Positions 43,632 through 52,195 of a stretch of DNA of 64,000 nt are shown piece by piece. The translations under genes were made by a program, and so were the position numbers. The notes under the pieces were generated by a model, which was not told the origin of the DNA, did not search any database, and worked only from the letters and a program-made list of their open reading frames with translations. The DNA is from an uncultured bacterium (lineage in GTDB: Bacteria > Bacillota_I > Bacilli_A > RFN20 > CAG-826): positions 62,001 through 126,000 of the forward strand of contig CASFTG010000001.1 in NCBI GenBank assembly GCA_949297805.1, read 5' to 3'. Within the stretch, counting starts at the first letter, position 1; the number at the start of each line of letters is the position of its first letter.

Positions 43632-44292
43632 ATGGTTTAAATCCTTAGGGATCTCTTTGTTCAGCTTCCTCGGCTTCTTGGTCTTGTTGCTGACCATCCC
43701 CTTCTTTGTTTCCCTTTTCGGGGCTTATGCCGATCCAGCTGGCCATAACTACCGGCTTGAATACCTTCCGGAAGGGGAGGCGGTCGACGCCTATCTCCAT
43801 ACCGGCGAAGCGACCTTGTTCTTGACCTTCGGCCTCATCATCGCCGTCTTCTTGGTCTTATTCGTCCTCGATACGTTATTCCGGAAGAAAAGCAGCCACG
43901 TGGGTATCGTTGCCCTTGGCATGATTTGCCTTGCCGCCTTCTGCCTTGGCCGAGCGATCCTTAACTTCAAGCTCGACGAGGCCGTGACCGGGGTTCTGGA
44001 TATCCTCTCGGCCATCGCGATGCTCGTGACCCTCAGTTTCTTCATCAAGAAGAGCCTTGATGGCGATTGCTTAGTCGGTTACTACGTCTCGGTCATCGTC
44101 TCTGGGTTCCTCTTCTATTTCTGCATCATCTCCAATTACAACATCCTCGATTGCTTCTCCCATTCGGGGGACGTCATCTTCTGGTGCGGCTACGCGGTGA
44201 CCCGTTATTATCTGTTAACGTTCTTGTTATTGGTTTGGGCCAATCACCATTCCGATTACGAACCCGCCGGCGTGGTCGTCGCCGATATCTGA
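43624..44292 (+). CDS. Integral membrane protein at the end of the opp operon
   Basis: This 222-residue protein has about six hydrophobic segments and no recognised domain. It overlaps oppF by 8 bp and has GAAGGAGAG as ribosome site, so it is translated with the transporter and may be an accessory or assembly factor. A terminator follows at once. Segment 1 (12-33) is followed by a 40-residue outer loop; the C-terminus is short and polar. I cannot assign a function. Confidence 0.8.
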   Translation: MIKWFKSLGISLFSFLGFLVLLLTIPFFVSLFGAYADPAGHNYRLEYLPEGEAVDAYLHTGEATLFLTFGLIIAVFLVLFVLDTLFRKKSSHVGIVALGMICLAAFCLGRAILNFKLDEAVTGVLDILSAIAMLVTLSFFIKKSLDGDCLVGYYVSVIVSGFLFYFCIISNYNILDCFSHSGDVIFWCGYAVTRYYLLTFLLLVWANHHSDYEPAGVVVADI

Positions 44293-44296
44293 TCCT

Positions 44297-44318
44297 TAAG
44301 GGGCTCCGGCCCCTTTTC
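44297..44318 (+). terminator. Terminator of the opp operon
   Basis: GGGGC-TCCG-GCCCC, extended by AAG/CTT, followed by TTTT. Confidence 0.82.
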
Positions 44319-44325
44319 ACTTATT

Positions 44326-44958
44326 ATGAAAGCGTTGATATTCGATTTGGATGGGACCCTCTGGGATTCGAGTAAGCCAGTCGCGGAATGTTGGCAAGCG
44401 GTGGGGCAAAAGCTCTTAGGCCCAACTTTCCATCTTAGCCAAGCCGAGGCTAGAGCCAAGATGGGGAAGACGATGGATGAGATTGCCGCCTCTTTTGCTC
44501 CCAAAGGGTATAGCGAGGCGGGAATAGCTAAGTTAGGCGAGGCGTTCTTTCAGGCCGAAAACGCCTATTTGGCTCAGCATCCTGGCGTCTTGTTCCCCGG
44601 GGTCAAAGAGACTTTATCCGAGTTAAAGAAGCATTATGACCTTTATATCGTCTCCAATTGCCAATCTGGCTATATCGAAACCTTCTTGCCTTTGCTCCCT
44701 TCTGCCACCTTCAAAGGACATATGTGCTTCGATGACACCAAGAAGGCGAAGTGTTTTACTATCAAAGCCTTGATGGATCGTTATGGGATCAAGGAAGCGC
44801 TTTATATCGGCGACACCGCCCGCGACGAAGAGGCGTCCAGTGGGGCCGGGATTGGCTTCATCCATGCCACCTATGGGTTTGGGACGGCGAAAAACCCACT
44901 GGTGAAGCTATCCCAATTTGCCGAGTTGCCCAATCTCCTCTTGAGTCTTGGCTTCTAG
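44326..44958 (+). CDS. HAD-superfamily phosphatase (phosphoglycolate phosphatase-like)
   Basis: This 210-residue protein has all HAD motifs: FDLDGTLWDS (nucleophile Asp7 and acid/base Asp9), IVSNC (motif II), the Lys in TKKAKC, and YIGDTARDEEAS (motif IV). The helical cap follows motif I, as in Gph/PGP-type C1 phosphatases. It removes phosphate from a small metabolite; the substrate is not readable. The start follows the opp terminator by only 8 nt, so its promoter must overlap that hairpin or transcription must read through. Confidence 0.87.
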   Translation: MKALIFDLDGTLWDSSKPVAECWQAVGQKLLGPTFHLSQAEARAKMGKTMDEIAASFAPKGYSEAGIAKLGEAFFQAENAYLAQHPGVLFPGVKETLSELKKHYDLYIVSNCQSGYIETFLPLLPSATFKGHMCFDDTKKAKCFTIKALMDRYGIKEALYIGDTARDEEASSGAGIGFIHATYGFGTAKNPLVKLSQFAELPNLLLSLGF

Positions 44959-44968
44959 GCTTTAAGAT
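44941..44968 (+). promoter_or_regulatory. Sigma-A promoter ending 6 nt before ATG 44975
   Basis: TTGAGT (44941-44946), 16-bp spacer, TAAGAT (44963-44968), then 6 nt to the ATG. It lies in the 3' end of the HAD gene. The transcript would begin at or near the A of ATG. Confidence 0.65.
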
Positions 44969-44974
44969 AAACGT

Positions 44975-45358
44975 ATGGAAAACCAAGACAACCCCTTCAA
45001 AGCCGACCGTTACCTCTCTTCCTCCCAACGGGAGATCGTCCACTCGATGATGCCGGAGCTCACGAAAGCGACCGACGCCGAGGGGTGCGCCAAGACGGTT
45101 GAGTTGATTGATAATTTCGTCAAAGCCAATAAGACTGGCGACCTCGTTTATGAAAACGCCCTCAAAGCCTTCTCGGGGGCTAATGAGTCCTTAAGGTCAG
45201 CCGCCCTCTTCCCTAGCGATGCCGCGACGATGCTCATCTTAAGCCTCGTCTCCAGTTACCTCTCCTTGATTTTCTTAGTCGGGGTCCTCAACGCCGAGGA
45301 ACTGAAGGCGATGGGGCCGGTCATGGATGGGCTCGGCAATAAACTGCCGACCGCTTAA
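44975..45358 (+). CDS. Small helical protein, unknown function
   Basis: This 127-residue protein is mostly alpha-helical, with one hydrophobic segment (about 86-106) that could be a membrane helix. No family recognised. Start context CGTATGGA with no Shine-Dalgarno; the promoter above predicts a leaderless mRNA. It is separated by 80 nt from the next genes, which have their own ribosome site and possibly their own promoter. Confidence 0.68.
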   Translation: MENQDNPFKADRYLSSSQREIVHSMMPELTKATDAEGCAKTVELIDNFVKANKTGDLVYENALKAFSGANESLRSAALFPSDAATMLILSLVSSYLSLIFLVGVLNAEELKAMGPVMDGLGNKLPTA

Positions 45359-45438
45359 GCGATTTTCGCTGTTCCCCCCGATTGTATATTGCCTCTTCTT
45401 TCCATTTGGGCGAAAATTAGTAGACAGGAGGCGCGTCA

Positions 45439-45708
45439 ATGGATAATCAAGGCAAGGCGTTTGCCGAATTGGCCACTGGCTTAGCGGAAAAAACCACCCG
45501 GTTGGCTGGCAAGGCCGATGAGGCGCTGCAACAAGGGTTCAACGAATATATTGGGGCGCAAAAAGCCACTATCCAGGAGGCGGAACGGCTCACCAACGAA
45601 GTCGCTGGCGAGATCGAAAGCCTCGCAAAAACCCGTTTTGAGACGGCCTTAGAGGAAGGCAAAAAAGCTATCGCCGAAGCCTTCGCCACTCAAGGAGTCA
45701 GCTTATGA
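45439..45708 (+). CDS. Small amphipathic helical protein, first gene of an uncharacterised operon
   Basis: This 89-residue protein is predicted as almost all helix, rich in Ala, Glu, Lys and Gln, without Pro or Trp, resembling phasin-like or coiled-coil subunits. AGGAGG lies 7 nt before the ATG. TATATT (45385-45390), or TTGCCT-N17-GAAAAT (45389-45417), may be the promoter. Its stop overlaps the next start by 4 bp. No family assignment. Confidence 0.72.
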   Translation: MDNQGKAFAELATGLAEKTTRLAGKADEALQQGFNEYIGAQKATIQEAERLTNEVAGEIESLAKTRFETALEEGKKAIAEAFATQGVSL

Positions 45709-46025
45709 GCGACACACCGAATACCACCCCGACCCCGGAAGTCGATTTGAGCGCTGAACTCAACCGGCTAAAAGCTGATAACGAAGCCTTAGAAGCCAAG
45801 ATCAAAGGTTTGAAGGCCGAACTTAATTCCAAACTGTTCCAACAAGCTAAAAAGGATATCGCCGCCTTGAACCAAGAACTCGCCAACTATAGCGAGCGGG
45901 AACTCGCCATCATGAGCGATTTCTCCTTGGCTTTGCGCCATCTAAACGATTCGGTTTCTGACCTGCAAGCTGTTTTAGCGGTCGAAAAGGGCGAGGAAGA
46001 AAAGAACACGGAGGAGAACGCATGA
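45705..46025 (+). CDS. Small coiled-coil protein
   Basis: This 106-residue protein has a short Thr/Pro start, then heptad-like Leu/Ala/Glu/Lys sequence (about 15-95) and an acidic Glu/Asn tail. Its ATG lies in the stop of the previous gene and its stop in the start of the next (both ATGA), a pattern of tight translational coupling that usually means fixed stoichiometry. It begins MSD-PN like the following protein, perhaps hinting at a shared origin. Confidence 0.72.
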   Translation: MSDTPNTTPTPEVDLSAELNRLKADNEALEAKIKGLKAELNSKLFQQAKKDIAALNQELANYSERELAIMSDFSLALRHLNDSVSDLQAVLAVEKGEEEKNTEENA

Positions 46026-47911
46026 GCGACGCCCCAAACCAAGAATTGCTCGAACTGAAGCAAAAGAACCTCGCCTTATCCTCGGAATTGATGGATTTGG
46101 AGAAACTTTCCGCCCACGTTGAGTTCTCCCTCCCCAAATCGAAGGCCGCTTTGGCGGAGATGTCATTATCGAAGGAAAAACTCCTGCTTTGCGATGCTAA
46201 GTTAGCCCAGGCGAAGCAAGATCTCGCCGATTCGAAGGAAAACATCAAGTTCCTTTCCTCCTTTGTCAAAGTCATCTCCCGTCAGGTCATGGCGGTCGGC
46301 TCCTTGACTAAGAAAGGGCTCTTCGATTCGGCTTCCGATATTTTGAATTCCCTCTCCGCCCATGCGAACGATTTGTCCGCTCCGTGGACGGCGGAATTAA
46401 AAGAGCAGATCGAGGAATCGATCGGTTACCAACGGGTCAAGTTGGTCCTTTTACGGGGCCGGCATAATGAAGCCCAAGGGCTTCCCCCTTGCGGCGAGGC
46501 CGAGATCGATGCCCTGATCGATGATATCGTCGAGTTGGGGATGAAATATCACGCGGAGTCGGAAAGAGTCGACCTGCTTAACGAAGCCTTAGCCATCAAG
46601 CTCAATATCCTCGCCGTCCGGGAAGAGGCGACCATCCATGATATGGATAGCCTTGAAGCCATCATCGCCGAACGCGACCATTACCTTTCCCTCACCCCAA
46701 CTCCTGATGAACGGGTGGCGGAAGCAAGGAAGAAGCTCTACAAAGTCATCCTTGAGGAATTCACTGAGCTTTCTTTCCTCTATTTCGACGATGAACCGAA
46801 CTTCGATAAGGCTTTATCGGTCTTCCATCAGAAAGGGAGCATCGAGAAAGAAGATATCGCCCATCATGCCTATAAGGAATCGGAAGATGACAAAGCCTTC
46901 CGGATCGCCTTCCTTTGCCAGATGGCCTTAAGAAAGGATGTCTCCGGCTATAAGGATCAAGTCATCGTCTTATCTTCGAAAGCCGAGGAAGGCGATGAGG
47001 ATTCCTTGGACTTATTGGCCCATTTCCTTTCGATGCCCTTAATCGATTCGACCAAGTTTGATTTGACGGTTAAATCGCTTAAAACCTTGAGCTTTGAGCA
47101 GAAGATCCATTTCTTCGCTTTCGCCATTAAGTTGGGCTTGGACGAGGAGAAGCAGGTATTGGTGTTCCAGTTCATCGAGCAGCTGCGGATCGGGGCTCGA
47201 CGGGGCGACCTGGAGAAGATGGCCCCGGACCTTGCTTATCTTGACCTCCATATCGCCTCGAGCCTAAAGGAAGACTGGGCTGGGATGAAAGGGGACTTGC
47301 TCCGTTCGCCGCGGGCCCATAAAGTCGTTACTAAGACTCAGGTCGATGAATTACGTATCTTCGCTGGTGAGGACCAAAATGCCTTGGGGGCGCCTTTAGG
47401 AAAGAAGCTTAAATCGGCTTATGTCAAATCCTGGGACATGCTGAAATATGTCCTCTATTGGTTCTTCGCCATTCCTTTGCCGCTGGTTCTATCTGGCATC
47501 GCCTATTACCTCATGTACTACTTCAAGGTGGCTGATTATATCGGCTCGGCCATCTTCGCCTTGCCGTTTGGCCTTTGCCTCTTATTCTTCGCTATGGTTG
47601 GCTTGGCCTTCTTTGGAAGGGACGAGAAAGGATCGATGGGGTATCGAAGGGCCCTCGGCTTCGTCGCCATCGTCTTATTGGCCGGTTCGGCCGTCATCTT
47701 CGCTATCCCTAAACGCCTCCTTTATGGGGCGGAGATCATCGCTTTGCCCGCCTTGATCGACGGAGTCTTCGCCTATGTCTTGTCGTTAATTTTCTTTAAG
47801 GAACGGAACCGGGCCTTCGCCTATGCCCAGTTGGCTCTCTTCCTCGTGGCCTTAGGGGTGGCGGTCGGCTTCATGGTCTATGTCATGATGTCGGGCTTAA
47901 CGGTCTCTTGA
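46022..47911 (+). CDS. Large coiled-coil/helical-repeat membrane protein
   Basis: This 629-residue protein has an N-terminal coiled coil (about 5-80), a long helical middle (about 80-470) that reads like alpha-solenoid repeats, and a C-terminal membrane part with about five helices (480-625). Without an N-terminal signal the large soluble part should face the cytoplasm. No enzyme motif. It is coupled to both neighbours (ATGA before, TGATG after). Possibly a membrane scaffold for the small coiled-coil partners and the exonuclease. Confidence 0.75.
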   Translation: MSDAPNQELLELKQKNLALSSELMDLEKLSAHVEFSLPKSKAALAEMSLSKEKLLLCDAKLAQAKQDLADSKENIKFLSSFVKVISRQVMAVGSLTKKGLFDSASDILNSLSAHANDLSAPWTAELKEQIEESIGYQRVKLVLLRGRHNEAQGLPPCGEAEIDALIDDIVELGMKYHAESERVDLLNEALAIKLNILAVREEATIHDMDSLEAIIAERDHYLSLTPTPDERVAEARKKLYKVILEEFTELSFLYFDDEPNFDKALSVFHQKGSIEKEDIAHHAYKESEDDKAFRIAFLCQMALRKDVSGYKDQVIVLSSKAEEGDEDSLDLLAHFLSMPLIDSTKFDLTVKSLKTLSFEQKIHFFAFAIKLGLDEEKQVLVFQFIEQLRIGARRGDLEKMAPDLAYLDLHIASSLKEDWAGMKGDLLRSPRAHKVVTKTQVDELRIFAGEDQNALGAPLGKKLKSAYVKSWDMLKYVLYWFFAIPLPLVLSGIAYYLMYYFKVADYIGSAIFALPFGLCLLFFAMVGLAFFGRDEKGSMGYRRALGFVAIVLLAGSAVIFAIPKRLLYGAEIIALPALIDGVFAYVLSLIFFKERNRAFAYAQLALFLVALGVAVGFMVYVMMSGLTVS

Positions 47912-49053
47912 TGTATCTTTTCTTCGATTTCCTTCGCGATCAAGACGCGGTTTCCTATTGTCTATCCGATGAACGGCTCCTTTGCCTTGATAAAGGGGTG
48001 GCTCCTATCGGGAGTGAACTTTTCCTCTCCTTATTCAGCGAATATCCCTTGGTTAGCTATGACGTTGAGCCTTTTTATCTTCGATTGAAGGCGAGGGGGT
48101 TTGACAAACGGTTCACCGTCTTTGATCTTAAGCGGCTCTTCCGGGCATATTATGGGGTGGCGGAGGATATTCCTTACGCGGAAGCGAAGACCCAATTTGA
48201 TGACCAAAGCTTATTGCAAGGCTGCGAGGCCTTTTCCTTCTTAGTCCACCTTTGCGATTATGAGGAAGAGGACGGGACTTATCTGCTTGGCCTCGATTAC
48301 GGGGATTGCCTGCTTTCCTATCCCGAATGCGCCTTCGCCTTTGAGGCCTTGAACCAGTTCAAGCAAGCCAAGGAGCAACGGATCGCCGCCTTCGATCCGA
48401 GCCACATCAAACGGCTCCTCTTCTTCGATTTGGAATGCGCCAATTCCGATCAAAACATCGGCAAGATATGTGAGTTCGGCGGGGTTTATGCTTCCTTAAG
48501 CCTGCAAATCGAAGAGGAAGTGGAAATGCTCATCAATCCTGAATCGCCTTTTAAAGTCAATAAAGGCGGGCGGGGTTTGCAGCTTTATTACTCCAATGCC
48601 CAATATGAGAAAGCCCCGGCGTTTCCTGCGTATTACCAACTGATTAAAGAGATTCTAGAGGATGAATCGACTTTGCCGGTCGGGTTTGCCGCGACTAATG
48701 ACTTTAAGTTTTTGATGGGCGATTCGCTCCGTTATGGCTTAAACGGCTTTGATTTATTGGGGCTGGACATTCAGCCTCTGTCCGATCGCCTTTTAGGCAG
48801 CGAACGTTCCTTATCTTTAGAAGATGCTTTATTTGGCTTAGGTGGGGGCAATCCGAATAATTTGACCCCTCATCGAGCTTTAGATGATGCCAAATTGACT
48901 TTATTGGTCGCTAAACAAGCCTTTGCCCGGGTCGAGGGAGGACTGCTCGGCTATTTGCAAAACAAAAGCGAGGGCTTCATCACCTCGCTTTACGTTGATA
49001 AGATGCTGGAGCATCCCTTGCCGAAGCTCCGTTATTGGTCGTATTGGAATTAA
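47911..49053 (+). CDS. DEDDh 3'-5' exonuclease-fold protein with extra N-terminal domain
   Basis: The protein is 380 residues from ATG 47911, which shares its A with the previous TGA stop. Residues 1-165 form a domain I do not recognise. From 170 on the DnaQ/RNase T fold appears, with a complete catalytic set: Asp173 and Glu175 (FFDLECA), Asp264 (TNDFKF), His321 and Asp326 (HRALDD). Such enzymes remove nucleotides from 3' ends of DNA or RNA with two metal ions. It closes the operon and converges on the flavin-reductase gene with overlapping stops. DNA versus RNA substrate cannot be told. Confidence 0.82.
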   Translation: MYLFFDFLRDQDAVSYCLSDERLLCLDKGVAPIGSELFLSLFSEYPLVSYDVEPFYLRLKARGFDKRFTVFDLKRLFRAYYGVAEDIPYAEAKTQFDDQSLLQGCEAFSFLVHLCDYEEEDGTYLLGLDYGDCLLSYPECAFAFEALNQFKQAKEQRIAAFDPSHIKRLLFFDLECANSDQNIGKICEFGGVYASLSLQIEEEVEMLINPESPFKVNKGGRGLQLYYSNAQYEKAPAFPAYYQLIKEILEDESTLPVGFAATNDFKFLMGDSLRYGLNGFDLLGLDIQPLSDRLLGSERSLSLEDALFGLGGGNPNNLTPHRALDDAKLTLLVAKQAFARVEGGLLGYLQNKSEGFITSLYVDKMLEHPLPKLRYWSYWN

Positions 49054-49493
49054 TAAGCGGCTGGGTCGTAGCCGTATAAAAACTCTTTACTATCGTCTTG
49101 CTCAAAGGAATCGACGTGGAGGAAGACCAATTTGTCTTTTCCAGCGAATTCCTCGATCCGCGTGACGGTGCATTCCATCTTGACTTTCGCCCCTTTGACT
49201 AAGGCGATATTCCCTTTTATTTCCATTGGGGCAAGGGCGAATTTATCGATTGCATCGCTATGGCCGCGTCCGAAGGAACTGGAAACGTCGGCTTGGTCGC
49301 TCGCTAAGGAAGAGACGCCGACTTTCATCCCGACTTCGAGGTTATTGCTGGTTTTGGCCTGGCCACCTAATAACATGGCGATTTGATCGAAATCGATCAT
49401 CATGGCCCAAGCGCAGGTCATGCCGTAATGGTGGCCGTCTTTGATATAGGCGACGATGGAGGCGCCGCAGTTGAAGGCTTTTAAGCTGGACAT
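49050..49493 (-). CDS. Flavin reductase-like FMN-binding split-barrel protein
   Basis: This 147-residue protein of the Flavin_Reduct type (flavoredoxin family) has HYGMTCAWAMMIDFDQIAMLLG followed by a TSNNLE segment, matching the FMN-binding NxMTxSW and S-x-T regions. AAAGGAG gives the start at 49493, 1 nt from the end of the antiporter gene upstream, so both form an operon. It would bind FMN and move electrons in the cytoplasm; the partner is unknown. Confidence 0.78.
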   Translation of the reverse strand: MSSLKAFNCGASIVAYIKDGHHYGMTCAWAMMIDFDQIAMLLGGQAKTSNNLEVGMKVGVSSLASDQADVSSSFGRGHSDAIDKFALAPMEIKGNIALVKGAKVKMECTVTRIEEFAGKDKLVFLHVDSFEQDDSKEFLYGYDPAAY

Positions 49494-49494
49494 A

Positions 49495-50850
49495 TTAGGC
49501 TCCTTTCACGACTTCGTTTTTCTCTTTGGAAAGATAACGGAGGAGGATCGGGGTGAGGAAGCTCGAGACCAAGATAAGAATGAGGGTGAAGGGGATGATG
49601 GCTGTCTCGACCAATCCCGAATCGACCCCTTCCTGGGCGGTGACGATCAAGACCTCGGCCCGGGCCATCATGCCGATCCCGATGATGGCCGAGTCCTTAT
49701 AACTGGATCCGGTGATTTTGGCCCCGAGGCCGGCCCCAAGCACTTTTCCCAAGAGGCCGCAGACGACCCAAACCAGACCGAAGGCGATGAAGAGACCGGA
49801 GATTGAGGAGATCGAATCGCCGCCGGATCCGCCGACGCCTAAGGAGGAGAACATCTTCAAGGCGACCGAAGCGAAGAAGACCGGGGTGAATAAGACATTC
49901 CCCGTCGTCTCGACCCGGTGATCGATATAGGAGGAGGCGCTGGTATTGGCTAATATCAAGCCGGCGACATAAGCCCCGGTGATATCGGCGATATGGAAGA
50001 TCTCGGCCAAGAAAGCCCAGAGGAAGCAGAAGCCGAGCGAGAGCATCGGGATCCGGCGGTGATGGGGGTATTTCTTCCCCATCCAGTCGAAGAACTTATG
50101 GATGCCGATGCCTACGCCGATCGAGATAATGAAGAAGGCGGCCATGATGAGAATGAGGAAGACGACTGACCATGCCGAATCCCCGGTCGGGATGATCCAG
50201 GGGGCGGTGGCTTCTTGCCCGCCGGAAAGAGAGATGACGATTGAGAGCAAGATGATGCCGATGACGTCATCGATGATGGCGGCGCTTACTAAGCTGGTGC
50301 CAACCGGCCCTTCTAGCTTGCCAAGTTCTTTCAAGGTGGCGACGGTGATAGAAACCGAGGTGGCGGTAAGGATGACCCCATAATAGACATCGGAATAGAA
50401 AGGCGAGGTCCCCGCTTGCTCCAAGCCAATATAGAACTCTTGATCCATATGGCCGAAGTAACGGAACATGAAGGCACAGAGGAAACCGAGGATTAAGGGG
50501 AAGAGAACGCCCATCGAGGTGATGACCATGCTCGACTTCCCTTGTTTCTTGATTTGGCCAAGGTTGGTGGTGATGCCGGCTTCGAAGAGGATCAAGACGA
50601 CGCCGATCTTGGCGAGGTCATTAATACCCGCGACCGAGTAGTCGGTCAGGATGAATTGGCTTTCTTCCGGGATGAAATAGAAAAAGCCGACCAACAACCC
50701 GCCGAGCAGATACCCGATGACCTCAGGAATCTTGAAACGGGCCATTAGCAATGATAGTCCTTTGCCGATGATGAGGATGAGGCCGAGGGGCAGCAAAATC
50801 ATGTACGGCTCATTGGTGAAGCTAGATGATATTAGGGAATTTAAGGACAT
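49495..50850 (-). CDS. CPA2-family cation:proton antiporter
   Basis: The protein is 451 residues from ATG 50850; GGGAGGAG lies 5 nt before it, and the longer frame to 50934 would add 28 charged residues that break the first helix. About 12-13 membrane helices. Typical CPA2 motifs: GYLLGGLLVG, LILFEAGITTNL, TSVSITVATLKELGK and AAIIDDVIGI (the Asp-Asp pair that carries ions). It exchanges Na+ or K+ for H+ across the membrane, as in GerN/NapA/KefB. No RCK/TrkA-N regulatory domain is attached. Confidence 0.88.
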   Translation of the reverse strand: MSLNSLISSSFTNEPYMILLPLGLILIIGKGLSLLMARFKIPEVIGYLLGGLLVGFFYFIPEESQFILTDYSVAGINDLAKIGVVLILFEAGITTNLGQIKKQGKSSMVITSMGVLFPLILGFLCAFMFRYFGHMDQEFYIGLEQAGTSPFYSDVYYGVILTATSVSITVATLKELGKLEGPVGTSLVSAAIIDDVIGIILLSIVISLSGGQEATAPWIIPTGDSAWSVVFLILIMAAFFIISIGVGIGIHKFFDWMGKKYPHHRRIPMLSLGFCFLWAFLAEIFHIADITGAYVAGLILANTSASSYIDHRVETTGNVLFTPVFFASVALKMFSSLGVGGSGGDSISSISGLFIAFGLVWVVCGLLGKVLGAGLGAKITGSSYKDSAIIGIGMMARAEVLIVTAQEGVDSGLVETAIIPFTLILILVSSFLTPILLRYLSKEKNEVVKGA

Positions 50851-50937
50851 ACATACTCCTCCCATTCGGGCAATCATACGCTTGTGCGCGCGTAAATAAA
50901 GGCTCAATTCACGTCCTATTCGAAAAGGCTGCAAAAC

Positions 50938-51381
50938 CTAACCGAAATGACGGAAATAGCCTTTGGGGGTGGGCTCTACGATGTCTTTGATGACCGTTAC
51001 GCATTCCCGGTTATGCTGATCGCGGATGACTTCGCCCGTCTCATCGACCTTAAAGCCGTTAATGGTGAAGAAACGAAGCATTTCCAATGGGGCGAGGGCG
51101 ATGAGCTTGCGGGCCCCGGTTTGCCGCGCCCGGGTGGCGAGGAAGCGAAGAGCATAGGAACCTAGTTGCTTATGGCGGAGGCTAGGGGGAACGATCAGTT
51201 CATCAAGTTGGCAATGCTCAGGGTCTAAGGGATGGCAATAGGCCAAAGCCAGGATATAGTCATCCTTAACCAGGGCGAAATTAAACCCGCCGGCCTCTTC
51301 ATGTGCCGGGGTTTTCCCATATTCTTGCTGATACAAAGGGGAATCAACTATTTTTCCGAATTCGAACTTGCCGCTTACCAT
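50938..51381 (-). CDS. GNAT-family N-acetyltransferase
   Basis: This 147-residue single-domain GNAT has LDELIVPPSLRHKQLGSYALR, which forms the beta-4 strand and acetyl-CoA loop, though with HKQLGS in place of the usual R/Q-GxGx. A FFTINGFKVDE motif ends the fold. It transfers an acetyl group from acetyl-CoA to an unknown amine. TATAAT (minus, 51409-51414) lies about 27 nt upstream, sharing bases with the -10 of the divergent gene; AAAAGG is a weak ribosome site. Confidence 0.82.
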   Translation of the reverse strand: MVSGKFEFGKIVDSPLYQQEYGKTPAHEEAGGFNFALVKDDYILALAYCHPLDPEHCQLDELIVPPSLRHKQLGSYALRFLATRARQTGARKLIALAPLEMLRFFTINGFKVDETGEVIRDQHNRECVTVIKDIVEPTPKGYFRHFG

Positions 51382-51385
51382 CTGC

Positions 51386-51414
51386 TTGCCTTTTCGCCGG
51401 GGTAATCTATTATA
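51386..51414. promoter_or_regulatory. Divergent promoter with overlapping -10 boxes
   Basis: Plus: TTGCCT (51386-51391), 16-bp spacer, TATTAT (51408-51413), then 6 nt to ATG 51420. Minus: TATAAT (51409-51414) reads toward the GNAT gene. One near-symmetric CTATTATAG block serves both strands. The minus side lacks a good -35. Confidence 0.55.
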
Positions 51415-51419
51415 GGCCC

Positions 51420-52049
51420 ATGCTGCACCTTGGCCTCTATTTGAAACATCGGAAAAACAAGATTCTTGCCGTCGGCCTCTCTGGCTTAGCGACCGTCTTG
51501 CTTTGCCTTTGCTTTTTTCTCGACATGAGCGCCCTCGACTGGATGTTTGATTTCACGACCTTGTGGAACTACCTCCTCTATTTCATCGCTTATTTGATCA
51601 TCCTCATCTGCAACATTCGAAACGACAACGCCGCCTACCGGGGGATCACCCTTTTCGTTTTCTTCATGGCTTTTGACCAGATTTGGTCCGGACTCATGAT
51701 GGGCGGCACCGCCTTCGCCCTCTTCTCGGGGGCTGATCCGGTCTCGTTGACTTTGGTGATCATTTACTTGCTTTCGGTCATCGTCGGCGGGGTCCTCGGC
51801 TTCATCCTTTACGCCAAGATATTCAAGTACATGATCAATCCCCTTGCCGATTATCGGCCGGTCCGGAAATACGGGATCATCTATTCCTCGTCTTTGTTCT
51901 TCATTTTGGCTTTGCTCATCGGGATGGAGATGTATGTTAATCCCTTAGCGAGCGCCCTCGACATCGCCGTTATCTTCCTTCTTCCGATTTCCGAACTCAT
52001 TATGTCGGTCGCCATCGTCTTCACCTTGGAACGGCTCTATCGTAAGTAA
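51420..52049 (+). CDS. Integral membrane protein, unknown function
   Basis: This 209-residue protein has about six membrane helices and short loops. Start ATG 51420 is chosen because the promoter ends 6 nt upstream; the longer frame from 51303 runs antisense through the GNAT gene. No ribosome site, so likely leaderless. No family recognised. It lies just upstream of the Mn2+ riboswitch, but the riboswitch has its own promoter. Confidence 0.7.
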   Translation: MLHLGLYLKHRKNKILAVGLSGLATVLLCLCFFLDMSALDWMFDFTTLWNYLLYFIAYLIILICNIRNDNAAYRGITLFVFFMAFDQIWSGLMMGGTAFALFSGADPVSLTLVIIYLLSVIVGGVLGFILYAKIFKYMINPLADYRPVRKYGIIYSSSLFFILALLIGMEMYVNPLASALDIAVIFLLPISELIMSVAIVFTLERLYRK

Positions 52050-52075
52050 TTATTAATATTATTAATCGGGCGTGG

Positions 52076-52081
52076 TATCAT
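52076..52081 (+). promoter_or_regulatory. -10 box of the riboswitch-ATPase transcript
   Basis: TATCAT, 9 nt before the first base of the riboswitch (52091). The -35 region (around 52053) is A+T-rich but not a good match. Confidence 0.5.
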
Positions 52082-52090
52082 TACGCGCCG

Positions 52091-52171
52091 TAAGGGGAGT
52101 AGCGCTCGCTCGGATCTCGACATCCCGCTGAATAAGCCGGGACCGAGGGGGTAACACCTCGCGAGACCTTA
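52091..52171 (+). promoter_or_regulatory. yybP-ykoY manganese riboswitch
   Basis: The 5' core TAAGGGGAGTAGCG and the 3' core GCGAGACCTTA match the two conserved internal-loop strands of the yybP-ykoY class, which bind Mn2+. TAAGG and CCTTA form P1. Between them the sequence folds into further stems with G+C-rich arms. The class is known to control Mn2+ exporters, including P-type ATPases. After it, CCTT (52167-52170) can instead pair with AAGG (52185-52188), backed by CTC/GAG, hiding the ribosome site. P1 formed with Mn2+ should therefore free translation. Confidence 0.92.
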
Positions 52172-52195
52172 ACTCATTTGAGAGAAGGACAAAAT

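Noticed and set aside
45439..46025. Possible toxin-antitoxin pair (two small overlapping genes)
   Set aside because: Both proteins are acidic or neutral helical/coiled-coil types with no DNA-binding or toxin motif, and they are coupled to two larger genes.
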